This document shows, piece after piece, positions 1 through 7,672 of a stretch of DNA of 64,000 nucleotides. Below the pieces are notes generated by a model. It searched no databases. It was not told the DNA's origin and saw only the letters and a list, made by a program, of their open reading frames with translations. The position numbers were made by a program, and so were the translations under genes. Origin of the DNA: Gemmatimonadetes bacterium SCN 70-22 (GTDB lineage: Bacteria > Gemmatimonadota > Gemmatimonadetes > Gemmatimonadales > Gemmatimonadaceae); assembly GCA_001724275.1 (NCBI GenBank), contig MEDZ01000013.1:1-64000 (forward strand). The letters run 5' to 3'. Position 1 is the stretch's first letter. Every line of letters begins with the position of its first letter.

Positions 1-482
1 GTGGAGGGGGGCGGGGGGTGGGGGGCGACTCTGAGAGATACACGGATTGGGGAGGAAGGTGCGGGGGGGCGAAGTACCGCTCGCGACGGTACATCCCCCC
101 GCAGCGCGCCATGAGCGTTAGTCTGAACCGCCGCGGCCTTAGAGGAGGCTCCCGCCTTGCGGCTGTGAGTGTGGGGCGCCGCGCGCGCCCACCCCGTCGC
201 TCATCGTGCATGTCGCGGAGGCGGCGGACGTGCAGGCCGATGACTCGGGCGAGCCGGCCGGGCCCGAGAGCCTCCTCGGCGTCCAGCATCAGCCCGATTT
301 CCGCCAAATGTGAAACTCGAGCAGTGCCTCATTGGAGAGGCTCTCCTCGAGCGCAGCATCGGACTGGTAGTTGTGTGAGGACGAGGACTGATGACGGATC
401 GTCTGGTTAGCGCTTCCTTTGGCGGATCTTGGTGAGCCGAGCGCCGGACGCGATGGCGACCGCGCGGAGAGTCAATCCTGCG
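1..482. other. Gene-poor left edge
   Basis: I see no supportable gene here. The first 70 bases are extremely G-rich. The open frames lack a start with a ribosome binding site, recognisable motifs and plausible composition. A short minus-strand frame ending near 290 could be the tail of a decayed gene, but nothing in it is recognisable. Confidence 0.5.
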
Positions 483-848
483 TCATGGTCGTGAATCCGA
501 AGTCGAATACGTGTAGTCCACAACGACCCCATTGCGTATGGTGAGAGAAAGGGAGCGAGAGCGCATTCGATCGTATCCATAACCGATCGTTGCCGGCCTT
601 CCTTCCCATCCCGTATAGGTCCAGGTCTCGGTGCCGTTGGCGGCACGCGTGATCGACTGCGGTGCGCCCAGCTTCGATCGCACGGACTCTCCGGTCGTTG
701 ATCCCTTGGAGATGGACTGAACGAAGGACTCCTCGATCTTCACCCCGCCGCGTCGTGGGGTGACCGAGAGGCAACCGGTACCGTGCAACCATGCGATCCC
801 GATGGTCAACAGTCGCCGAACGAAGTTCCCCATCTGCACGCTTCTCAT
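483..848 (-). CDS. Small BamE/OmlA-like outer-membrane lipoprotein
   Basis: About 121 residues. An Arg-containing n-region and hydrophobic stretch lead to a lipobox-like LHGTGC with Cys near residue 26, so export and lipidation are likely. The segment VQSISKGSTTGESVRSKLG resembles the start of the SmpA/OmlA (BamE-like) fold, in which a G-x-T-x-x-x-V-x-x-x-LG pattern precedes a WxY strand; here ETWTYTG follows. Family members support outer-membrane assembly, but many small lipoproteins share the fold and have no known role. I chose the ATG at 848; an ATG at 833 gives a shorter leader and one at 884 overlaps the upstream gene. It lies 23 bp downstream of the SH3 protein gene on the same strand and is probably cotranscribed with it. 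Confidence 0.6.
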   Translation of the reverse strand: MRSVQMGNFVRRLLTIGIAWLHGTGCLSVTPRRGGVKIEESFVQSISKGSTTGESVRSKLGAPQSITRAANGTETWTYTGWEGRPATIGYGYDRMRSRSLSLTIRNGVVVDYTYSTSDSRP

Positions 849-871
849 GCTGTGGTCAGTCAGGGTGAGTG

Positions 872-1684
872 TTACCAGCTCCATACTGCTTCGATGCCGA
901 TGCGCCTCCCGCCGTCGGGTGCCGTTAGCAGGACGGGCGATACCCTCGGCCGTACGCCGGCATGCTGCCGAGCGCGCTCGCGGTGCATGCGATTGGCACT
1001 GTCGTCCGCATCGAGGAACCCGAAGACATACGCCCCTAACAGCAGAGCCGTATTTACCGGCGCGCACTTCACGTGCAGCACCAGCAGCATCCCCTGGTCG
1101 CACTGCACTCGCGAGATGCCGTTGAAGAGGACCACGACCGATCCGACAAGCAGTGCCGCTCCCTTGAGGTGCTCCCCCGCGTAGAGATGCCCTCCTCCGG
1201 CGGCAACGAGGGCGTACCTCCTGGCGAGGGCGGGATCGCGATACTCCCAATCTTTGTCATCGAGTCCTGCGGCAGATGACCTTCCGGACGGCGCGGCGGA
1301 TGCCGAAGCGGATGCCGCGGCGGGAGGAGTCGCCCCACCTGTTTCCACGAGGCCGTCTGTGGATCGAAGTGCCCCGCGCTCGGACCCGTCGTCGGTGGAT
1401 ACCTGAGTCGGAGCGGGTGAGGGCGCTGCCGCTGTGTCGCCTCGAGCAGCGGGGTGCAGGAGGTCGCTTCGTATCCAGCCGGCGGCCCTCACTCCTTGTA
1501 TCCGCGTCCCTCCCACCGATCGTTCGAGCGCCGCGAGCTGCGTGCCGCGTTTGAGTGTCGCCACCACAGTGACGTCCGCAGTGGGGGCACGCCGGACGTT
1601 GGCGCGCGTGACGGCAACTGAAGCCGAATCCTGCGCGGCGATGGCGTGGATCGGCGATGCCAGTGCGAGCATCACGAACGCCAA
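872..1684 (-). CDS. Exported SH3-domain (SH3b) protein with hydrophobic C-terminal half
   Basis: About 270 residues. A signal-peptide-like leader (LALASPIHAIAA) is followed at about 20-80 by a bacterial SH3 domain: ANVRRAP, a repeated hydrophobic pattern, then GWIRSDLL. Such domains bind cell-wall or peptide ligands. Residues about 85-140 are a low-complexity Ala/Ser/Pro linker. From about 165 a GGGHLYAGEHLKGAALL motif with hydrophobic helices resembles DUF5683/TM2-type small membrane modules. The start is uncertain: the frame begins with TTG at 1684, no in-frame ATG lies upstream before a stop, and the Arg-rich codons just 5' suggest the real leader is slightly longer. It is followed by the BamE-like lipoprotein gene. 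No specific function can be assigned. Confidence 0.6.
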   Translation of the reverse strand: MAFVMLALASPIHAIAAQDSASVAVTRANVRRAPTADVTVVATLKRGTQLAALERSVGGTRIQGVRAAGWIRSDLLHPAARGDTAAAPSPAPTQVSTDDGSERGALRSTDGLVETGGATPPAAASASASAAPSGRSSAAGLDDKDWEYRDPALARRYALVAAGGGHLYAGEHLKGAALLVGSVVVLFNGISRVQCDQGMLLVLHVKCAPVNTALLLGAYVFGFLDADDSANRMHRERARQHAGVRPRVSPVLLTAPDGGRRIGIEAVWSW

Positions 1685-2103
1685 CTCGATGCCCGCGCGC
1701 CGACGAGAACGTCGCCCGCCAGACTGCGGCAGCGGTGGTAATGATTTTCACGGAGGGCCACACTGAGGACTGCCGAGTCGAATCGTCACCCCCGAGACGG
1801 GTGTTCGCCCTACGAGGGCAACTGGTCAGGCAGCCTCATCCGGGTTGCGCCCTAGGCCCTCGGATGAGACCTTGGCATGACTCGGCCGGTGCTTGGCCGA
1901 CCGTCAGTCCCGGGGGATACCGTGGTCCCGGGATTCGGCGCGAGGTGTCTAGTAAGTGATCGCGTACTCGGAGGCGGAGAATGGATGCGAGCGACGATTC
2001 TTGAAGGAGCGGTTCGGCCGTCAGAGGGGCGCGAAGCACGCTCAGGGGAATGCCCCGCTCCGCAGGTGCGGATTTCGCCACGATCGCACGCCGACGCTCC
2101 CGC
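1685..2103. other. Divergent intergenic region upstream of the defence cassette
   Basis: This separates the minus-strand SH3 gene from the plus-strand helicase gene and must hold promoters for both. An inverted repeat (CTCATCCG at 1835-1842, CGGATGAG at 1861-1868, around a CCTAGG) could be an operator or hairpin. I recognise no promoter consensus and no gene. Confidence 0.4.
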
Positions 2104-5100
2104 ATGACGCTCGAAGAGCTCAAACCGAACGCCACCGTCCGCGGCATCCTCCCCTCTGAGCTGGCGACCGTTGTCGGCGTCACCTGGCACGGCTCGAACG
2201 CCCTCACGGTCGTCTACCGTGGCCCCGAGGGCCGCCTCGCCGAGGAGATCCTCTACCGCGACGACGAACCCCGCCTCGAGTTGGTCGCGGTCGGACGCCC
2301 CTGGAGCTTCGACGGCGACGGCGCCGCCTTTCGGCTGGTCGCCGAGGCGCACCGGATCCGCCTCGCCCACCTCTTCGACCCGGTCCTCGCCGTCCACACG
2401 TCGCTCGTGGACCCGCTCCCGCACCAGATCACCGCGGTCTACGAGCAGATGCTGCCCCGTCAGCCGCTCCGCTTCCTCCTGGCGGACGACCCGGGCGCCG
2501 GCAAGACGATCATGGCGGGGCTCCTCATCAAGGAGCTGATCGCACGCGGCGACCTGCGGCGCTGCCTCATCGTCTGCCCCGGAAGCCTGGTGGAGCAATG
2601 GCAGGACGAGCTCAGCCGCCGTTTCCACCTTCCCTTCGAGATCCTCACGAACGACAAGCTGGAGGCCGCGCGCACGGGGAACTGGTTCCTGGAGAACGAC
2701 CTCGCGATCGCGCGCCTCGACAAGCTCTCGCGCAACGAGGACATCCAGCAGAAGCTCTCGGCGCCGGACTGTCGCTACGACCTCATCGTGTGCGACGAGG
2801 CGCACAAGATGTCGGCGACGTTCTTCAGCGGGGAGGTGAAGTACACCAAGCGCTACAAGCTCGGGCAGCTGCTCTCCACGCTCACGCGCCACTTCCTGTT
2901 GATGACGGCGACGCCGCACAACGGCAAGGAGGAGGACTTCCAGCTTTTCCTGGCGCTGCTCGACGGCGACCGCTTCGAGGGACGTTTCCGCGATGGCGTG
3001 CACCAGGTCGAGGTGTCGGACCTGATGCGCCGCATGGTAAAGGAGAACCTGCTCAAGTTCGACGGTCGCCCGCTCTTCCCCGAGCGAATCGCCTACACCG
3101 TCCCCTACAAGCTCTCCGACCTCGAGGCTCGGCTCTATCGCGAGGTCACCGACTACGTGCGTCAGGAGTTCAATCGCGCCGACGCGCTCCAGAACGACAA
3201 GCGCGCCGGCACGGTGGGGTTCGCGCTGACGATCCTCCAGCGCCGTCTTGCCTCTTCACCCGAGGCGATCTACCAGTCGATCAAGCGCCGCCGAGAGCGG
3301 CTGGAGAAGCGCCTCCGCGAGCTGGAACTCCTGCAGCGCGGTGGCGCGCCGGTCGCACGAGAACCCGCGCCGCGCCTACTCGATGCCGACGACGTCGAGG
3401 ATCTCGAAGAGGCGCCGGAGAACGAGGTCGAGGCGGTCGAGGAGGAGATCCTCGATCAGGCGACGGCCGCCAGCACCATCGCCGAGCTGCAGGCTGAAAT
3501 CGCGACGCTCGCGAGACTGGAGCAGCTCGCGACCGATGTGCGCCGCAGCGGGCAGGACACGAAGTGGCGCGAACTCTCGCGACTGCTGGGCGAGATCTTC
3601 TCATCGAACGGCGGCAATCCTGGCGCCGTCGGCGAGCGACAGCCCCCTCGGGGTGCCGGAGAGATTTTCCCTCCCGTCCCGTCACCTCGCCAGAAACTCG
3701 TGCTCTTCACTGAGCACCGGGACACGCTCAACTACCTGGAGCGCCAGATCGCCTCGCTCCTCGGTCGCCCGCATGCCGTCGTCCTGATCCACGGCGGGAT
3801 GGGACGCGAGGAGCGGCGGAAGGCGCAGGAGAGCTTCCTCCACGACCCCACCGTGCAGGTGCTGCTGGCGACAGACGCCGCTGGCGAGGGGATCAACCTC
3901 CAGCGGGCCCACCTGATGGTCAACTACGACCTCCCGTGGAACCCGAACCGGCTGGAGCAACGATTCGGTCGCATCCACCGAATCGGGCAGACCGAGGTGT
4001 GCCATCTCTGGAACCTCGTCGCTGACGAGACGCGCGAGGGTGACGTCTACAGAACGCTGCTGGAGAAGCTGGAGGAAGCACGAAAGGCGTTAGGCGGTCA
4101 GGTCTTCGATGTCCTAGGGAAGCTTCAATTCGAGGGGAAGGCGTTGAGAGAGCTCTTGCTGGAGGCGATTCGATACGGCGATCAGCCCGAGGTGCGGGCG
4201 CGTCTCACTCGATCGATCGCCAACGGCGTCGATCGGAGCCACTTGCAAGGACTGATCGAGGAACGGGCCCTGGCGCATGATGCCATGGACGCCAGCCGGG
4301 TGGCGCGGATTCGGGAGGAGATGGAACGGGCCGATGCGCGACGCCTCCAGCCGCATTACATCGAGTCCTTCTTTCTTGAAGCGTTCCGGCAGCTGGGCGG
4401 AAACGCGCGCCTGCGTGAGGCCAGGCGTTACGAGGTGTCGCACATCCCGGCCCCTGTGCGGAACCGCGACCGGGTCATCGGCACGGGTGACCCGGTGCTC
4501 CCGCGCTACGAGCGCATCGTCTTCGAGAAGGAGCTGATCGCGCCGCCGGGGCAGCCGCTCGGGGCATTTGTCTGCCCGGGGCACCCGCTGCTCGACGCGA
4601 CGCTCGACCTCACCCTGGAGCGCCACGCTGACCTCCTCAAGCGGGGGACCGTTCTCGTCGACGAGCGCGACCCCGGAACCGAGCCGCGCGTGCTCTTCTT
4701 CATCGAGCACGGTATCCAGAATGCGAGCCTGCTTCCCTCCGGAGAACGTCGCACCATCTCGCGCCGGATGCTCTATGTCGAGATCAACAAAGCGGGCGAC
4801 ACCCGGCACCTGCAGTACGCGCCGTATCTCGATTACCGGCCGCTGAAGGAAGGGGAACCCGGTTGCGATGCCTTGCTCGCCCGACCCGAATTGGCCTGGG
4901 TGACGCGCGAGGTGGAAGCGACCGCTGCTCGCTACGCGGTCGAGCACGTCGTCCCGGAGCACGTGAAGGAGGTCCGTGATCGGCGCCTCGAGCTGATCCA
5001 GAAGACACGCGCCGCGGTGAGGGACCGACTCACGAAGGAGATCACGTACTGGGACCACCGCGCCGCGCGACTGCAACTGGATGAGGCGGCGGGAAAGCCG

Positions 5101-5691
5101 AACGCACGCCAGAACTCCCAGGAAGCGCGGCGTCGGGCCGACGACCTACAGGTTCGCCTGGAGAAGCGACTGGCGGAACTGGAGCGCGAAGCGCAGATGT
5201 CGGCGCTATCGCCAGTCGTGCGAGGGGGGCTCGTCGTGGTTCCGATCGGCCTCCTGAACCAGATCAGCGGCGTTTCGACTCCGGTGGAGACGACGTCGCC
5301 CGATACCCAGGCGTCGGCCGCGCGCGCGCGACGCGTGATCATGGACGTGGAGCGGTCGCTCGGTTTCCACCCCACTGACCGCGAGTTTGAGAAGCTCGGC
5401 TACGACGTGGAGAGCAGCGATCCCAGGACGGGCGAATTGCGCTTCATCGAGGTCAAGGGGCGCGTGAGCGGCGCCGACACGCTCACCGTGACCAAGAACG
5501 AGATCCTCTACTCGTTCAACAAGCCGGATCACTTCATCCTGGCCATCGTCGAGTTTCTCGATGACGAGCGGCATCGGGTGCACTACGTGCGCCGGCCGTT
5601 CGATCGCACGGGGATCACGACGGACTTCAACGGGGCGAGCGTGAACTTCCCGTTCGCGCAGCTGGTGGAGCGGGGGGAGGAGCCGCGGTGA
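2104..5691 (+). CDS. SNF2-family helicase with C-terminal DUF3883/nuclease-like domain (defence cassette)
   Basis: About 1195 residues from the ATG at 2104; an earlier in-frame start at 2050 adds a short extension. Walker A DDPGAGKT is near 129-135, the DEAH box (CDEAHKM) near 231, motif III MTATPHNG near 268, motif V TDAAGEGINL near 592 and motif VI QRFGRIHRIGQ near 620. This is a complete SNF2/RapA-type SF2 motor. A charged coiled-coil insertion (about 400-500) splits the lobes. The C-terminus (about 1095-1150) has FEKLGYDV, a spacer, then FIEVKGR and a downstream TKNE, as in DUF3883/PD-(D/E)xK-like domains, so it may bind or cut DNA. Similar helicases occur in DISARM (DrmD) and in DUF1156/DUF499 defence loci. 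It overlaps the next gene by 4 bp and is the first gene of the cassette. Confidence 0.85.
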   Translation: MTLEELKPNATVRGILPSELATVVGVTWHGSNALTVVYRGPEGRLAEEILYRDDEPRLELVAVGRPWSFDGDGAAFRLVAEAHRIRLAHLFDPVLAVHTSLVDPLPHQITAVYEQMLPRQPLRFLLADDPGAGKTIMAGLLIKELIARGDLRRCLIVCPGSLVEQWQDELSRRFHLPFEILTNDKLEAARTGNWFLENDLAIARLDKLSRNEDIQQKLSAPDCRYDLIVCDEAHKMSATFFSGEVKYTKRYKLGQLLSTLTRHFLLMTATPHNGKEEDFQLFLALLDGDRFEGRFRDGVHQVEVSDLMRRMVKENLLKFDGRPLFPERIAYTVPYKLSDLEARLYREVTDYVRQEFNRADALQNDKRAGTVGFALTILQRRLASSPEAIYQSIKRRRERLEKRLRELELLQRGGAPVAREPAPRLLDADDVEDLEEAPENEVEAVEEEILDQATAASTIAELQAEIATLARLEQLATDVRRSGQDTKWRELSRLLGEIFSSNGGNPGAVGERQPPRGAGEIFPPVPSPRQKLVLFTEHRDTLNYLERQIASLLGRPHAVVLIHGGMGREERRKAQESFLHDPTVQVLLATDAAGEGINLQRAHLMVNYDLPWNPNRLEQRFGRIHRIGQTEVCHLWNLVADETREGDVYRTLLEKLEEARKALGGQVFDVLGKLQFEGKALRELLLEAIRYGDQPEVRARLTRSIANGVDRSHLQGLIEERALAHDAMDASRVARIREEMERADARRLQPHYIESFFLEAFRQLGGNARLREARRYEVSHIPAPVRNRDRVIGTGDPVLPRYERIVFEKELIAPPGQPLGAFVCPGHPLLDATLDLTLERHADLLKRGTVLVDERDPGTEPRVLFFIEHGIQNASLLPSGERRTISRRMLYVEINKAGDTRHLQYAPYLDYRPLKEGEPGCDALLARPELAWVTREVEATAARYAVEHVVPEHVKEVRDRRLELIQKTRAAVRDRLTKEITYWDHRAARLQLDEAAGKPNARQNSQEARRRADDLQVRLEKRLAELEREAQMSALSPVVRGGLVVVPIGLLNQISGVSTPVETTSPDTQASAARARRVIMDVERSLGFHPTDREFEKLGYDVESSDPRTGELRFIEVKGRVSGADTLTVTKNEILYSFNKPDHFILAIVEFLDDERHRVHYVRRPFDRTGITTDFNGASVNFPFAQLVERGEEPR

Positions 5692-7307
5692 CGCGCTCCG
5701 AGTTCCTGGCGTTGCTCAACGCTCCAGAAGGGACACGCCTGGAGTGCAAGGAGGCGCGCGCTCGGTTCGAGTTCGATGAGCTGGTGCGCTACTGCGTTGC
5801 GTTGGCCAACGAAGGCGGCGGCACCATCCTGCTCGGCGTCACGGATACCCGCCCGCGCACTGTGGTCGGCAGCCAGGCCTTTTCTGAACCGGGTCGAACG
5901 GAAGCGGGGATCTTCGAGCGGCTCGGACATCGGGTAAGCATCGAGGAGCTGATCCATGACGCCCATCGCGTGCTGATCGTGCGAGTGCCGCCTCGGTCTG
6001 CGGGCGCTCCGTGGAGCGATCGCGGACAGTACTGGATGCGGGCAGGAGATGCGCTGCAACCGATGTCCGACGACACCTTGCGCGCGATTCACAATGAATC
6101 TGCCCATGACTTTTCGGCCGAGATCTGTCCAGACGCCGTGCTCGCCGATCTGGCGGCAACGTCCATCGCGGAGTTCCGTCGCCGCTGGGCTGCTCGCAGC
6201 GGCAACGACCGCATTCTCGCCTGGACGGACGACGAGCTCCTTCGGAATGCGGAGCTAACCTCGGAACGCGGGATCACGTTCGCTGCGCTCTTGCTGCTCG
6301 GGGCCACGGGCGCACTCGGGCAGTTTCTGCCGCAAGCAGAGATCGTGTTCGAGTATCGGTCGTCGGAGTCCGCCGGACCGGCGCAGGATCGCCTGGAGTT
6401 TCGCGAGGGATTCCTCGGCTACCACGACCGTCTGTGGGATCGCATCAACCAGCGGAACGAACGACAGAGCTATCAGGACGGCTTCTTTCGCGCCGAAGTC
6501 GCGACCTTCGACGAACAGAGCATTCGAGAGGCGATCCTCAACGCGTTCTGCCATCGGGACTACCGACTGGGAGCGTCTGTCTTCGTACGACAGTTCGCGC
6601 GCCGGCTGGAAGTGGTGAGTCCGGGCGGCTTTCCCGCGGGGATTACTCCGGACAACGTCCTCGACCAGCAGAACCCGCGAAATCGACGTCTCGCCGAGGC
6701 CTGCGCTCGATGCGGGCTGATCGAGCGCGCGGGTCAGGGGATGAACGTGATGTTCGAGCAGGCCATCAAGCAGAGCAAGCCGCTCCCGGATTTCCGCGGC
6801 TCGGCAGGGCATGAGGTCCGGCTCACGCTCCGCGGTGACGTGTCGAATCCAGCGTTCCTAAGGTTCATCGAGCGAGTGGGGGCCGAGACGCTGTCCTCCT
6901 TCGATACGCGCGACCTGCTCGTGCTCGATTCCCTTCAGCGAGGCGAGGCCACTCCCGACGCCCTTCGGGACCGCCTCCCTCGCCTCCTGGAACTCGGACT
7001 CATCGAACGAATCGGCGGGGGACGGGGCACGCGCTACCTCCTGAGTCGCCGGTACTACTCGGCGATCGGGGAGCGCGGAACCTACACGCGACGGCGCGGA
7101 CTGGACCGCGGGGCCAATAGGGAGCTTCTGATGAAGCACCTGATCGACGTGGGCGCGGACGGAAGCCCGTTCTCCGAGCTGCAGCAGGTGCTCCCCGGTC
7201 TCTCGCGTGGGCAACTCAGGACGCTGCTGGTCGAGCTTCGGGACGCGGGGCGGGTGCGCGTCGAGGGGTTGCGGCGTTGGGCTCGCTGGTTTGCGGTCGG
7301 TGCGTAG
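5688..7307 (+). CDS. AlbA_2/Schlafen-like DNA-binding protein with GHKL-type ATPase region
   Basis: About 539 residues from a GTG overlapping the previous stop, which implies translational coupling. Residues about 10-135 form an AlbA_2 (Schlafen-like) domain: LECKEA, ANEGGGTILLGV, then a strand ending YWMRAGD. Residues about 270-365 match the HATPase_c_4-type block common in this family: EAILNAFCHRDY, VRQFARRLEVVSPGGFPAGIT, NPRNRRLAEACARCGLIERAGQGM. The last 120 residues look like tandem winged helices. Proteins of this build are often annotated as transcriptional regulators or ATP-binding proteins and are frequent in defence islands. Its likely role is regulator or nucleic-acid-sensing partner of the cassette; this is inferred, not known. 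Confidence 0.8.
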   Translation: MTRSEFLALLNAPEGTRLECKEARARFEFDELVRYCVALANEGGGTILLGVTDTRPRTVVGSQAFSEPGRTEAGIFERLGHRVSIEELIHDAHRVLIVRVPPRSAGAPWSDRGQYWMRAGDALQPMSDDTLRAIHNESAHDFSAEICPDAVLADLAATSIAEFRRRWAARSGNDRILAWTDDELLRNAELTSERGITFAALLLLGATGALGQFLPQAEIVFEYRSSESAGPAQDRLEFREGFLGYHDRLWDRINQRNERQSYQDGFFRAEVATFDEQSIREAILNAFCHRDYRLGASVFVRQFARRLEVVSPGGFPAGITPDNVLDQQNPRNRRLAEACARCGLIERAGQGMNVMFEQAIKQSKPLPDFRGSAGHEVRLTLRGDVSNPAFLRFIERVGAETLSSFDTRDLLVLDSLQRGEATPDALRDRLPRLLELGLIERIGGGRGTRYLLSRRYYSAIGERGTYTRRRGLDRGANRELLMKHLIDVGADGSPFSELQQVLPGLSRGQLRTLLVELRDAGRVRVEGLRRWARWFAVGA

Positions 7308-7322
7308 ACTGCCGCCCGGTCG

Positions 7323-7440
7323 CTATGAATCTCCGACTATGAATTCTACGCTTAAACGTCATACTTAGAAGCGTAAGTCTTTGTATCGCAACAGGTTCTA
7401 TGAATACTCCCTCCGAAGAAACGTGCATATGATGTCATAG
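7323..7440. promoter_or_regulatory. Putative promoter/operator region with CTATGA(AT) repeats
   Basis: CTATGAAT occurs three times in direct orientation (7323-7330, 7337-7344, 7398-7405), and TCATAG, the reverse of CTATGA, at 7435-7440. Also present are an imperfect palindrome TATGATGTCATA (7428-7439) and an inverted pair TACGCTT / AAGCGTA around 7346-7374. This density of near-identical sites in an AT-rich island before the methyltransferase suggests binding sites for a dedicated regulator, perhaps the AlbA_2 protein just upstream. Regulation is inferred; no promoter elements were assigned. Confidence 0.5.
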
Positions 7441-7551
7441 AGTCGGCACATAGGGCAGCGGCGGCGACCGCCGACCTGTCTCCCCCCGACCCAGCCGACG
7501 CGCGAGGCCGTGACGCCCCCGATTAACTCTCGCGGTCGACCGGAAGAAGAA

Positions 7552-7569
7552 ACGCCCCTGGCGGGGCGT
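7552..7569 (-). terminator. Hairpin with T-rich tail on the minus strand
   Basis: ACGCCCC-TGGC-GGGGCGT forms a perfect 7-bp stem. Read on the minus strand it is followed by TTCTTCTTCC, the layout of an intrinsic terminator for leftward transcription. No leftward gene lies to its right, so it may block antisense transcripts from the methyltransferase gene or be a relic. Confidence 0.35.
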
Positions 7570-7672
7570 CGGGCCGGTGATGCTATCGCCGGCGGGGGGC
7601 GCTTCCACAATCGGCAGCGCTTCCGACGGCGTCAAGTCAGCCAGAAGAACCTCTCGTGGTCAACGAGCACCC

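Larger units (their letters stand above)
7308..7672. other. 365-bp gap inside the defence cassette
   Basis: This is the only sizeable gap in the cassette. The first 130 bases are markedly AT-richer than the genes around them and hold the CTATGA motif cluster; the second half is GC-rich and holds a 7-bp hairpin. I see no supportable gene. A plus-strand frame runs through the second half into the methyltransferase frame but has no credible start. Confidence 0.55.

Noticed and set aside
18-410. Plus-strand 130-residue frame at the left edge
   Set aside because: Arg-rich, GC-driven translation with no motif, leader or ribosome binding site.
1852-3003. Long minus-strand frame antisense to the helicase
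   Set aside because: The opposite strand encodes an intact SNF2 helicase; the antisense translation is low-complexity, as expected from high GC.
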